In this document: piece after piece, positions 1-7,641 of the stretch | How positions within the stretch are numbered: the stretch's first letter is position 1 | Layout: each line of letters begins with the position of its first letter | DNA from: Streptomyces iranensis | GTDB lineage: Bacteria > Actinomycetota > Actinomycetes > Streptomycetales > Streptomycetaceae | Reading direction: 5' to 3' | DNA: 64,000 bases | Assembly: GCF_017874715.1 (NCBI RefSeq) | Contig: NZ_JAGGLR010000020.1 | Location: 62,001 to 126,000 of the forward strand | Made by a program: the position numbers and the translations under genes | The notes under the pieces: model-generated | Seen by the model: the letters and a program-made list of their open reading frames with translations, nothing else | The model's database searches: none | Told to the model about the DNA's origin: nothing

Positions 1-1473
1 CACCTCGTCGATATCCTCCAGCGCGGCGATCCCGGTGCGCTTGCCGCTGCCGCCGTCCTCGCCGACGAAGTCGGCCACGCTCAGGGTCCCGTAGGCGTCG
101 TCCCCGTCTGCCAGGGTCAGCCAGGATCCGACGGCGGGCAGGGGGAACTTCGTCGGGTCGGTGGACAGGGCGCCCAGCGCCGTCGCCCGCACCAGCCGGG
201 AGCGGCCGGCCAGGGTGGTCACCAGGCTGGTCGGTGTGTCGCCGGTGAGCCGGAGGTTGCGGTGGGTCTCGGTCTCCACGGCCCCGGACGGGTCGGTGAA
301 CCGGGCGTCGACCTGCGCCTCGATCAGATGCACCCGATCGGTCTCGAACAGCGTCCCGGGCACGTTCGCGTCGAGGGTGACGACGTCCGCTGCGACCGAT
401 TCGACGGTGCGGATGGTCAGATGGGTGCCGTCGTCGAGCTGCACGACGGCGCCTTCGTAGAGCCGGCTCGCCCCGCCGACCCGCAGCGTTGTCCCCGCCG
501 AGGTGTTGCCGCGGCGCACCCGGCGCACCAGCAGTCCACCGCGCCACACCTCATGGGCCGCGCCGGAGGGCAGGGTCAGGGTGACCTTCCCGTCCGCAGG
601 CTGGCTCACCTGGACCTTGAAGCGGCCGGAGCCGATCTGCACCCACACGTCGGACGGCAGCTCGTCGGGGTCGAGTCCGGTCACCGCGGCGACCTCGACC
701 GTCTCGCTGTCGGCGGCGGCGTCCGCGGCCAGCCGCGTGACGAACAGCCCGCCCTCCTGCGGATCCGGCAGCACCGGCAGCGCGGCCGAGGCCATCGGCT
801 GGATCCGCACCTGCACCGCGTCGCCCCACGAACCGGGGCTGACGGCGGCGAACTCCAGCGTCTGCTCCGCGCTGCGCGTCCCGATCTGGACGTAGTCGCC
901 GCGGGCCGCCCTGACCTCGGCGGGCAGCTGGGCGTCCAGCTCGATCCGGTGGCTGGTGGCGTCATAGGCGGCGACACCGGCGGTGTGGATGGACTGCTGG
1001 TCGTCGCCGCGGAAGAGCTGGATCTGCTGCCCGACGCCGGAGAACCCGATCAGATGGCCGAGTTCGAGGCGGGTGGCGCCCTTGGCGGCGTCGCCGGTGA
1101 CCGGGCTCACCAGGCCGTGGCCCAGCACCCCCGAGGAGGGACCGGCCTGCTTGCTGGCGACCCGCTTGACGTACAGCCGCTGGCCGCCGTTGTCGAAGAA
1201 CCCCTTGACGGCCAGCGGGAACAGCCACCAACGGCCGCCTTCCGCCGGGTCGTTCGCCCAGGTGTCCCGCATCAGCGGGTCCGGCTCGCGGAGGAATCCG
1301 CCGAAGGTGTTCTGGAACTCCAGGAAGTTGGTGACCAGTTTGGGCTTGCCGGTGTACGGACCGCGCACGGTGACCCCGGCCATTCCGGCCGTACTGGTGC
1401 TCACCCCCGCGATCGGCCGTGGGCCCGCATCGATCTCCTCGATGTAGACCCCGGGGCTCAGATACTCCGCCAT
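1..1473 (-). CDS. Contractile injection system sheath protein (phage tail sheath family), 3' end outside window
   Basis: Read on the minus strand from ATG at 1473, the frame stays open for 491 codons to the window edge, so the C-terminus is missing. The protein begins MAEYLSPGVYIEEIDAGPRP, the classic opening of phage-tail and eCIS sheath subunits (xxPGVYxEE), followed by a WWLFPLAVKGFFDNGGQRLYV-like segment also typical of sheaths. The sheath polymerises around the inner tube and contracts to drive it into the target. It is the third gene of a minus-strand operon; its start lies 10 bp after the stop of the preceding gene. Streptomyces eCIS are reported to be cytoplasmic and linked to cell death and development. 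The family call is strong; the cluster-level role is inferred from the neighbours. Confidence 0.9.
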   Translation of the reverse strand, partial: MAEYLSPGVYIEEIDAGPRPIAGVSTSTAGMAGVTVRGPYTGKPKLVTNFLEFQNTFGGFLREPDPLMRDTWANDPAEGGRWWLFPLAVKGFFDNGGQRLYVKRVASKQAGPSSGVLGHGLVSPVTGDAAKGATRLELGHLIGFSGVGQQIQLFRGDDQQSIHTAGVAAYDATSHRIELDAQLPAEVRAARGDYVQIGTRSAEQTLEFAAVSPGSWGDAVQVRIQPMASAALPVLPDPQEGGLFVTRLAADAAADSETVEVAAVTGLDPDELPSDVWVQIGSGRFKVQVSQPADGKVTLTLPSGAAHEVWRGGLLVRRVRRGNTSAGTTLRVGGASRLYEGAVVQLDDGTHLTIRTVESVAADVVTLDANVPGTLFETDRVHLIEAQVDARFTDPSGAVETETHRNLRLTGDTPTSLVTTLAGRSRLVRATALGALSTDPTKFPLPAVGSWLTLADGDDAYGTLSVADFVGEDGGSGKRTGIAALEDIDEV

Positions 1474-1483
1474 GGACGGCTCC

Positions 1484-2209
1484 TTAACTCTCGCGGATCT
1501 CTATGACGTGCCGGCGCTCGGTGTCCTGGGGCAGCCGCACGACCAGCGATCCGGACCGGCCCGGCCGCTCGGTGGCCTGCACGCGGAACGTCTCCTCGAC
1601 GGCGTGCTCATCGGCCTTCTCGCCCTCCCACCGCAGGGCCAGCCGGAAGGCGCCCGCGGCGTCGGACAGGGTGCGCTCGTGCCATGGCGTCAGATCCCGG
1701 CTGGTCTGCCCCCTGGCCTCGACCAGCGCATTGGCGATCGGCGCCCGCGTGGCCGCGTCGACCACGACGCCGTGCACCGTGCGCAGTCCCGGCGGGTAGG
1801 GGAAGGAGACGCTCGGCAGCAGCCGCACCAGCCGGGGCTCGGTCACCACCGGCGGCGGGTGGCCGTCGCCATGCGGGTGCGCCAGGAACTCGACGCCCAC
1901 CAGGGCGGCCGAGAACGGCTGGCCGTCGGCCGGATACAGCGGCTGGTAGCCGGGGGCCGTGAAGCGGGCCCGGTGGCGCCGCGGCCGGGCCGCCCACGGC
2001 TCGGCGCACCGGCCGAGACCCGGATAGACGAAGGCGGCGCTGGGAGTGCGCACCGCCATGTCGTCCAGCGGCAGCCAGTCGCCGTCGTCGTAGCGGTCCA
2101 GCTGGACGGTGACCCCGGCGGCGCGCACCCGCCGGGCGTAGTCGTCGAAGGGTATGAACCAGGCGGGGCTGTAGAGCGTCGACCGCTCCAGCGGCAGGAA
2201 GCGGCTCAT
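1484..2209 (-). CDS. eCIS-associated protein of unknown function with C-terminal carboxypeptidase-regulatory-like fold
   Basis: This 241-residue protein sits between the DUF4255 gene (4-bp ATGA overlap upstream) and the sheath gene (10 bp downstream), so it is almost certainly co-translated with injection-system parts. The N-terminal half is rich in Trp, Tyr and Pro (for example YSPAWFIPFDDYARR). The last third, starting near residue 150 with VHGVVVDAATRAPIANALVEA, reads like a carboxypeptidase-regulatory or transthyretin-like beta-sandwich: V-x-G-x-V-x-D, then a conserved 'PIANA-V-ARG' turn and 'SDAAGAFRLAL'. No signal peptide or membrane segment is seen. I do not recognise a named family. 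A structural accessory such as a cap, collar or decoration protein is possible but is inference from position only. Confidence 0.75.
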   Translation of the reverse strand: MSRFLPLERSTLYSPAWFIPFDDYARRVRAAGVTVQLDRYDDGDWLPLDDMAVRTPSAAFVYPGLGRCAEPWAARPRRHRARFTAPGYQPLYPADGQPFSAALVGVEFLAHPHGDGHPPPVVTEPRLVRLLPSVSFPYPPGLRTVHGVVVDAATRAPIANALVEARGQTSRDLTPWHERTLSDAAGAFRLALRWEGEKADEHAVEETFRVQATERPGRSGSLVVRLPQDTERRHVIEIRES

Positions 2210-2784
2210 GGCAGCCCCGCCCCGCTGATGACCCGGCTGTGCACCGGATGGACCGGCATCTCGACGGCGGAGTCCAGGTTGACCACGCGGACCTCGTAGT
2301 TGAGCGACAGCCGGTACGGCTTCTGAATCGCGTACCAGACCCAGGACTTCTGGTCCAAGGTGAGCGGGGTCAGGCTGAGGTGGAGCGCGTCGGTGCTCGC
2401 CGCCAGGCTGCCGGACAGCTGTGCGCCGTCCAGGATCGCGTCGTCGTAGAACGTCTGGAGGGCCCGTCCGAGCATCCGGTGCTGGGTGGCCTGGTCACCG
2501 CCCCAGGGGGTGACCAGGTAGCGCAGCAGCAGGGCCATCGGCGGCTTGCGGGTGGTCGGTGGGTCGGGTGGCTGGGAGCGCACCGGCGGCCGGTTGCGCG
2601 AGGTGGGATCCTCGGCGATCTCGTAGAGGAACACCGTGAGTTTGGGCGGTGGGGTCTGGACCCTCTCGGAGAGGTCGTTGAGTTCCGCGATCGGCGGTTC
2701 CACCTGGCTGAGCCCGCGCAGGGCCTGGGTCAGGCTGTCCACGATGACCGTGGAGACGTCGGCGATGACGCCGAAGTCGCCCAT
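2206..2784 (-). CDS. DUF4255 (Pvc16-like N-terminal domain) eCIS protein
   Basis: The 192-residue product matches the DUF4255/Pvc16_N type found next to sheath genes in almost all eCIS loci. It opens FGVIADVSTVIVDSLTQAL, then has the LTVFLYEIAEDPTSRN strand, a proline-rich loop (PPVRSQPPDPPTTRKPP), and MALLLRYLVTPWGGD followed by a helix with HRMLGRALQTFYDD. In PVC and AFP systems the equivalent protein is thought to terminate or cap the sheath-tube assembly. It is the first gene of the minus-strand operon and overlaps the next gene by 4 bp (ATGA). The region upstream to 2964 is the only place for the operon promoter within this window. Confidence 0.88.
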   Translation of the reverse strand: MGDFGVIADVSTVIVDSLTQALRGLSQVEPPIAELNDLSERVQTPPPKLTVFLYEIAEDPTSRNRPPVRSQPPDPPTTRKPPMALLLRYLVTPWGGDQATQHRMLGRALQTFYDDAILDGAQLSGSLAASTDALHLSLTPLTLDQKSWVWYAIQKPYRLSLNYEVRVVNLDSAVEMPVHPVHSRVISGAGLP

Positions 2785-2964
2785 GCGAATGCTCCCCCTC
2801 TCCGCGCTCGGAAGCGTGCTCCGAGAGGATGCCGGGACCGGCGTGGCAGGACCGCGATACGCACATCACACGAACGTCACCGGTTCGTTTTCGCGGCCGG
2901 CGATGACGAACCCGGACACACATCGACAACGCCGAGGTGACACGGGCGTGCATATTGTCCTTTC
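2785..2964. promoter_or_regulatory. Divergent intergenic region of the eCIS locus
   Basis: This 180-bp region separates the minus-strand DUF4255-sheath operon from the plus-strand small ORF and regulator. It must carry the eCIS promoter if the operon starts at the DUF4255 gene. A TATTGT hexamer at 2953-2958 lies 6 bp before the ATG at 2965, which would leave an almost leaderless message for the small ORF, but no convincing -35 hexamer is spaced correctly. No clear palindrome was found. Confidence 0.4.
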
Positions 2965-3162
2965 ATGGAAATCCCCTCAGAGCGGACCGGTGTCCTGATC
3001 CTCCGGGTCTGGGTGGAAGGCGGCAGGCCGGATGGATTCCGTGCGCGCATCGTGCCGACCGGGGGCGGGCAGCAGACGGCCCCCAGCGCGGTGAGCGCGG
3101 TCGACGACGTACTCACCGCCGTGCGCGCCTGGCTCGATCAGTTACTCGAGCCGGAAGGGTGA
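2965..3162 (+). CDS. Small conserved-type protein beside the eCIS operon, unknown function
   Basis: This 65-residue ORF (MEIPSERTGVLILRVWVEGG...) has strong coding-like third-position G/C and ends DDVLTAVRAWLDQLLEPEG, which predicts a C-terminal amphipathic helix after a beta-rich start (TGVLILRVWVEG, FRARIVPTG). It lies divergent from the eCIS operon and 175 bp upstream of the regulator start. There is no Shine-Dalgarno in front of the ATG, so a nearly leaderless message is possible. No signal peptide or membrane segment is present. I do not recognise a family. Position suggests a locus-specific regulator partner or structural accessory, but that is inference. Confidence 0.6.
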   Translation: MEIPSERTGVLILRVWVEGGRPDGFRARIVPTGGGQQTAPSAVSAVDDVLTAVRAWLDQLLEPEG

Positions 3163-3337
3163 CGTCACCGCGACGTTCCGGTGATGGCCGGCCATATAGC
3201 GTCCTTTGGCGGGAAGGCCGGACACACGATCATGATCTGCTCGTAACATGGCTTTAGGGCATCCCGACGGGACGCACGGGATGGGTCACTGGAGCCAATA
3301 TCGCCCCGGGGGGCCGATGAGCGCAGAAGGCCATGTC

Positions 3338-4180
3338 ATGACGTTGAGACTGCTCAAGAGTTTCGCGTTGTCGGTCGATCAGAATCGCGTTCCCATATCC
3401 TCCAGCGCCCAGCGCCTCCTCGCGTTCCTCGCCCTGCAGAACATGCCACGCAGCCGTACCTATGTGGCCGGGATGCTGTGGCCGGATGTCACGGCCTCCC
3501 GCGCCAACGCCAATCTCCGGTCGTCGTTATGGCGCGCCACGCGCACGGGGCATCAGGTCATCGACGCCTCCACGCAGGAACTGGCGATCTGTGAACACAT
3601 CGACGTGGATATCCACATGGCGGCGACGCGTGCGCACCGGCTGCTCGACATGTCGCGCCCGTGCGATGACATCCTCACCGCGCGGACGAGGGAGGATCTC
3701 TCGGCCGATCTCTTACCGGAGTGGTCGGAGAACGAGTGGGTGCTGGTCGAGCAGGAGCAATACCACGAACTCCGGCTGTATGCCCTGGAGGCGATGACCG
3801 AGCGGCTGACGGCGGCGGGCCGCCATGGCGAGGCCGTCGCCGCCGGACTCGCCGCCGTACGCGCGGAACCCCTGCGGGAGAGCGCTCATCGCGTGCTCAT
3901 GAACGCGCATCTCGCCGCCGGCAACAGGGGCGCGGCGCTGCGGCAGTACGAGCAATGCCGCCGGGTGCTGCTCGAGGAGCTGGGCCTGGAGCCCTCCCAG
4001 ACGCTGAGGAACCTGGTGCCGGCGCACTCCGGGGGCGGGGACGCCGGCATAGCGGCGCACTCCGGAGGCGGAAGCGCCGCTCCGGAGCTCCCGACACGTC
4101 GGATCGTCTGCCATCCGGCGAGCGAGGTCCCGGCGCAGGGCACGGACACCTCGGCCCCGGCCGGCACCGTGCCCGCGTGA
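3338..4180 (+). CDS. BTAD/SARP-type transcriptional regulator beside eCIS locus
   Basis: The protein starts MTLRLLKSFALSVDQNRVPI and shows the OmpR-like winged helix of SARPs (SSSAQRLLAFLALQN ... AGMLWPDVTASRANANLRSSLWRAT, about residues 15-75). A bacterial transcriptional activation domain follows (LRLYALEAMTERLTAAGRHGEAVAAGLAAVRAEPLRESAHR, then RGAALRQYEQCRRVLLEELGLEPS), ending near residue 220. The start at 3338 is preferred over in-frame ATGs at 3317 and 3248 because AGAAGG at 3325-3330 sits 7 bp before it. The C-terminal tail of about 50 residues is low complexity and holds a repeated AHSGGG motif coded by a near-duplicated segment around 4023-4070. It probably controls the adjacent injection-system genes; that is inferred from position. 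Confidence 0.8.
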   Translation: MTLRLLKSFALSVDQNRVPISSSAQRLLAFLALQNMPRSRTYVAGMLWPDVTASRANANLRSSLWRATRTGHQVIDASTQELAICEHIDVDIHMAATRAHRLLDMSRPCDDILTARTREDLSADLLPEWSENEWVLVEQEQYHELRLYALEAMTERLTAAGRHGEAVAAGLAAVRAEPLRESAHRVLMNAHLAAGNRGAALRQYEQCRRVLLEELGLEPSQTLRNLVPAHSGGGDAGIAAHSGGGSAAPELPTRRIVCHPASEVPAQGTDTSAPAGTVPA

Positions 4181-4214
4181 CCATGGGGATTGCGGTGCCG
4201 CGTCTTTCAGGCTG

Positions 4215-4264
4215 CCGCCGTCTAGCAGCGGGTGGTGCAGAGGGCTTCGGGCACTAGACGGCGG
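4215..4264. terminator. Bidirectional terminator-like inverted repeat between regulator and ABC exporter
   Basis: CCGCCGTCTAG at 4215-4225 and CTAGACGGCGG at 4254-4264 form a perfect 11-bp stem with a 28-nt loop. The right arm contains the stop codon of the minus-strand ABC exporter, so the left arm is an inverted copy of that gene end. There is no U-tract, as is usual in Streptomyces. It lies between two convergent genes. Confidence 0.6.
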
Positions 4265-6125
4265 GGACCACCGGCGACAGATGGGCGTCGCGCCGCACCA
4301 GTGCGGCGTAGCGTCCGTCCTTGGCCAGCAGCTCCTCATGGTTCCCCCGCTCGACGGTCCGGCCGCCGTCGAGGACGACGATCTGGTCGGCGTCGCGCAC
4401 CGTGGAGAGCCGGTGGGCGATGGTGATCGTGGTGCGGCCGGCCGAGAGGGCGTCGATGGCCTCCTGGACGGCCTGCTCGGTGCGGGTGTCCAGGGCGCTG
4501 GTGGCCTCGTCGAGGATGAGGACGGGCGGGTCGCGCAGAATCGTGCGGGCTATGGCCAGACGCTGCTTCTCCCCACCGGAGAAGCGGTAGCCACGCTCTC
4601 CCACGAGGGTGTCATAGCCGTCCGGGAGGGAGGCGATGTGGTCGTGGATCTGGGCGGCCTCGGCCGCGGCCACGATCTCCTCATCGGTCGCGTCGGGCTT
4701 GGCGAAGCGCAGATTCTCGGCGACGGAGGCGTGGAAGAGGTAGGTCTCCTGGGAGACGACACCGACGGTCCGGGCGAGGGAGTCGAAGTCGAGCTCGCGC
4801 ACGTCCACACCGTCGATCAGCACTCGGCCGCCGGTCACGTCGTAGAGCCGGGGCACCAGATAGCTGAGGGTCGTCTTGCCGGAGCCGGTCGGTCCGACCA
4901 CCGCCAGGCTGCCGCCCGCGGGGACGGTCAGATCGATGCCACGCAGGGTGCCCTTCGAGGGGGTCTTCGAGGGGCCCTTCGAGGGGGTCTTGGAGGGGGT
5001 CTTCGAGGGGTCGGGCGGCGCGCTGTCGTAGTCGAAGTCGACGCCGTCGAAGCGGACTTCGCCGCGGACCTTCTCCAGGCGCACCGGGTCGGCGGGCTCG
5101 GTGATGTCGATCGGCAGATCGAGGTATTCGAAGATGCGGGCGAAGAGGGCGAGGGAGGTCTGCACCTGCACACCGGTGGACAGCAGGCTCACCGTGGGCC
5201 GGAGCAGCCCCTGCTGGAGCGAGACGAAGGCGACGAGCGTGCCGATGGAGACGGCGGGGCCACCGGCCTGGAGGGCGATGCCCGCGGCCCAGTAGATCAG
5301 CGCGGGCATGGCGGCCATGACGATGCCGATGGTGGACATCCGCCAGCGGCCGGCCATGTTGGAGCGGACTTCCAGGCCCACGAGGCGCTCGGACTCCTGG
5401 GCGAACTGCTGGGTGAGCGACTCGGACCGGCCCATGCTGCGGCCGAGCAGGATGCCGCTCACCGACAGGGACTCGGTGACCATCGCGGACATGGCCGCCA
5501 TCTGCTTCTGGCGCTGCGAGGTGATCTTCTTGCGCTCGGCGCCGACGCGACGGCTGATCCAGACGAAGACCGGCAGCAGAAGCAGGGAGACGACGGTCAG
5601 CCGCCAGTCGAGCGCGAGCATCGCGACGACGGAGGCGACGACGCTGGTGAGGTTGGAGACCAGGGAGGTCGCGGTCGAGGTGACGGTGGCCTGCATACCG
5701 CCGATGTCATTGGCGATACGGGACTGCACCTCGCCGGTGCGGGTGCGGGTGAAGAAGGCGAGCGGCATGCGCTGCAGCCGGTCGTAGACCGCGGTACGCA
5801 GATCGTGCATGACGCGCTGGCCGACGGTGGTGGAGATCAGGGTCTGCAGAACGCCGAAGACGCTGTTGACGACGGCCGTGGCGATCATGCCGAGGGCGAG
5901 CAGGGTGAGCAGTCCGGTGCGGCGGTCGGGGATGGCGGTGTCGAGGATCTCGCGGAGGAGAAACGGCGAGGCGACCGAGACCAGCGCGGAGGCGGCGACC
6001 AGCAGGCCGACTACGGCGAGGCGGCCCCGGTAGGGATGGAAGAGCCGGAGGATGCGGCGCACCTGGGCGGGCTGCTCGGGCTCCTGGGCGGACGGTGTCC
6101 ATGACGGAGGTGTGTCGGGACGCAT
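4254..6125 (-). CDS. ABC exporter, fused permease and ATPase (multidrug/lipid type)
   Basis: The 623-residue half-transporter has six membrane helices in its first about 320 residues, starting VVGLLVAASALVSVASPFLL. It then has a complete nucleotide-binding domain: Walker A VVGPTGSGKTT, signature FSGGEKQRLAIAR, Walker B VLILDEATSALD and switch His in TIAHRLST. As a half-transporter it should homodimerise to export a hydrophobic compound. Between membrane and ATPase domains is an unusual hydrophilic linker made of five PSK(T/G) tetrapeptides, coded by a perfect 12-bp minisatellite. The gene is divergent from a MarR gene across a shared operator, so MarR probably represses it and the ligand is probably an exported toxin or drug; both points are inference. 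Confidence 0.9.
   Translation of the reverse strand: MRPDTPPSWTPSAQEPEQPAQVRRILRLFHPYRGRLAVVGLLVAASALVSVASPFLLREILDTAIPDRRTGLLTLLALGMIATAVVNSVFGVLQTLISTTVGQRVMHDLRTAVYDRLQRMPLAFFTRTRTGEVQSRIANDIGGMQATVTSTATSLVSNLTSVVASVVAMLALDWRLTVVSLLLLPVFVWISRRVGAERKKITSQRQKQMAAMSAMVTESLSVSGILLGRSMGRSESLTQQFAQESERLVGLEVRSNMAGRWRMSTIGIVMAAMPALIYWAAGIALQAGGPAVSIGTLVAFVSLQQGLLRPTVSLLSTGVQVQTSLALFARIFEYLDLPIDITEPADPVRLEKVRGEVRFDGVDFDYDSAPPDPSKTPSKTPSKGPSKTPSKGTLRGIDLTVPAGGSLAVVGPTGSGKTTLSYLVPRLYDVTGGRVLIDGVDVRELDFDSLARTVGVVSQETYLFHASVAENLRFAKPDATDEEIVAAAEAAQIHDHIASLPDGYDTLVGERGYRFSGGEKQRLAIARTILRDPPVLILDEATSALDTRTEQAVQEAIDALSAGRTTITIAHRLSTVRDADQIVVLDGGRTVERGNHEELLAKDGRYAALVRRDAHLSPVVPAV
4951..5010. repeat. 12-bp x 5 in-frame minisatellite in ABC exporter linker
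   Basis: Five abutting 12-bp units of the form (C/G)(C/T)CTT(C/G)GAGGGG cover 4951-5010 with no indels. On the minus strand they encode PSKT-PSKT-PSKG-PSKT-PSKG between the membrane domain and the ATPase of the exporter. Because each unit is four codons, copy-number change would lengthen or shorten the linker without breaking the frame. Confidence 0.9.
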
Positions 6126-6201
6126 GGGCTCCTTCTGGAGTCAGGGAAGCCGACACGGATGATGACGGCATGGTCGAGCCGTGGCCGCGTCGGCGCGGAT
6201 T

Positions 6202-6239
6202 TTGAGAGCATAGCTCATTGTTACCTATACTCACAATGA
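6202..6239. promoter_or_regulatory. MarR operator overlapping two divergent promoters
   Basis: TCATTGT (6215-6221) and ACAATGA (6233-6239) form a perfect 7-bp inverted repeat with an 11-bp spacer. For the plus strand (marR-like gene) TTGAGA at 6202-6207 and TATACT at 6226-6231 form -35/-10 boxes 18 bp apart. For the minus strand (ABC exporter) TTGTGA (complement of 6231-6236) and TATGCT (complement of 6207-6212) are also 18 bp apart. The dyad covers the plus-strand -10 and the minus-strand -35, so one bound dimer would block both. The sequence is seen directly; binding by the adjacent MarR is inference. Confidence 0.75.
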
Positions 6240-6263
6240 ACTCGGTCCTGATAAACTGCGATC

Positions 6264-6704
6264 ATGCCCACGCCCGAGACATCCGGCCTCCTCGCGGAGC
6301 AGCTGCTGCGCCTGACCCGCAGACTGCACCGCGCCCAGAAGCGCTATATGGAGCCACTGGGCATCACCCCCGCCCAGTCCCGCCTGCTGCGCACCGTCGC
6401 CCATGACGACCAGCCGCCACGGATGGCGGACCTGGCCCGGCGCCTGGAAGTGGTCCCGCGCGCCGTGACGACGCTGGTGGACGCCCTGGAGGCGCATGGT
6501 TCGGTGCGCCGCGTACCGGATCCGACCAACCGCCGGGTGGTGCGCGTCGAGCTCACCGACACCGGGCGCTCGACGCTGCGCGCGCTGCGCGAGGCGCGCC
6601 GGGCCGCCGCGGAGGACATCCTGGCGCCGCTCGGCGATCAGCAGCGCGAGACGCTGGGCGAGCTGCTGAACACCCTGTCCGGCACCCCGGACCACCGCTG
6701 CTGA
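6264..6704 (+). CDS. MarR family transcriptional regulator
   Basis: The 146-residue protein has the MarR fold: an N-terminal dimerisation helix (LLRLTRRLHRAQKRYMEPLG), the helix-turn-helix (MADLARRLEVVPRAVTTLVDALEAHGSVRRV), and the wing with the family's D-x-R signature (PDPTNRRVVRVELTDTGR), then C-terminal dimer helices. Length is normal for the family. It is divergent from the ABC exporter with a 7-bp palindrome in the shared promoter, the standard arrangement of a ligand-released repressor of a drug exporter. No strong ribosome-binding site precedes ATG 6264. It converges with the L,D-transpeptidase gene 39 bp downstream. Confidence 0.9.
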   Translation: MPTPETSGLLAEQLLRLTRRLHRAQKRYMEPLGITPAQSRLLRTVAHDDQPPRMADLARRLEVVPRAVTTLVDALEAHGSVRRVPDPTNRRVVRVELTDTGRSTLRALREARRAAAEDILAPLGDQQRETLGELLNTLSGTPDHRC

Positions 6705-6743
6705 GATCCGGGCGACGGCGCCGCCGACGTCCTGGTGCCGCGC

Positions 6744-7484
6744 TCAGGCGGCCAGATGCGCCTTGTCGCCCATGACCACCACCGGGCGCAGCTTGGGGTC
6801 GAGGTTCTTCAGCAGATACTCCATACCGGACTTGGGGAGGCTGACACAGGCCGAGGTGCCGCTGCCATGGTCCATGTGCAGCCAGATGCTGCCGCCCTCG
6901 CTCTGCCCTTCGGGGCGGGTCTGGTCCAGCGGCGAGGTGCCCTTGACGCGGTTGTAGTCAATGGCGATGACGTAGTTGAAGTCCGTCCAGTGGGACTTGG
7001 GCCAGTAGTGGGGCGCCGCGAAGGAGCCGGACGACGTGTACGGCAGCCGGGCGCCGGGGTCGGGCAGCACACCGCCCGCGTCGCTGAGCGTGTAGACCCC
7101 GACCGGGCTGCGCTTGTCGCCCTCGTGATGGCTCGTCGTCCAGCCGCGCTTGCCATTGTGCGCGGTCCAACTGCGGGTCCGCTCCCATGCCTTGCCCTGC
7201 TTGGTGTAGAGGACCACGGTCGCGTCTCCGGAGTTCACCCCTTTGCCGTAGACCGCCACGACCTGACGGGACTGGTCCGGGATCCGGGACTGGAGCTTGT
7301 CCCCCACATCCGGGATACGCGTGGGATCCGGCGTGGGCGCCCCGCTGCGCAGCGCTTGTTTGCCCTGGTCCGCGCCCTTGTCACCGCCGCCGTCACCGCC
7401 GCCGTGGCCGCAGGCCGTGAGGAGGACGAGGGCCGCGGCGGCCGAGGCCGCCGCACGGATGGACATCATGCCGGAAATTCGCAT
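6744..7484 (-). CDS. L,D-transpeptidase (YkuD-type) lipoprotein
   Basis: The N-terminus is a lipoprotein signal: a short basic start, hydrophobic AAASAAAALVLL, then the lipobox L-T-A-C, so the mature protein should be anchored by a lipidated cysteine. A Gly/Asp-rich spacer follows. The body from about residue 65 resembles the YkuD/ErfK peptidoglycan L,D-transpeptidase domain: SPVGVYTL near the middle and the catalytic region IWLHMDHGSGTSACVSLP with conserved His and Cys. The usual S-x-G-C is S-A-C here, so it belongs to the divergent actinobacterial subgroup. Expected role is 3-3 crosslinking of peptidoglycan or a related acyl transfer outside the membrane. ATGs a few codons downstream of the chosen start are also possible. 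Confidence 0.8.
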   Translation of the reverse strand: MRISGMMSIRAAASAAAALVLLTACGHGGGDGGGDKGADQGKQALRSGAPTPDPTRIPDVGDKLQSRIPDQSRQVVAVYGKGVNSGDATVVLYTKQGKAWERTRSWTAHNGKRGWTTSHHEGDKRSPVGVYTLSDAGGVLPDPGARLPYTSSGSFAAPHYWPKSHWTDFNYVIAIDYNRVKGTSPLDQTRPEGQSEGGSIWLHMDHGSGTSACVSLPKSGMEYLLKNLDPKLRPVVVMGDKAHLAA

Positions 7485-7641
7485 GTCCCCATGGTCCCAC
7501 CCCCATAGGACAGTGCGGCATGCGGGATTGGCGTGTTCCGGCCGGTCCCGGGAAAACCAGTTGAATTCCGCACCGTCAGAGCGTCAGCCTTGCACGTCTC
7601 CTGCCCTCCCCCCTCCGCCGCCCGCCCGACCCTGGGACGTC

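Noticed and set aside
1..2784. Left edge as part of a prophage tail module
   Set aside because: DUF4255 beside a sheath gene and the divergent BTAD regulator are typical of eCIS; no integrase, capsid, terminase or lysis gene is visible, though the flank is not available.
3248..3337. Longer N-terminus for the BTAD regulator from ATG 3248 or 3317
   Set aside because: The extra residues are atypical and neither start has a ribosome-binding site as good as AGAAGG before ATG 3338.
4281..6104. A 607-codon plus-strand frame opposite the ABC exporter
   Set aside because: The translation is Gly/Asp/His-rich and lacks motifs; the minus-strand exporter is complete.
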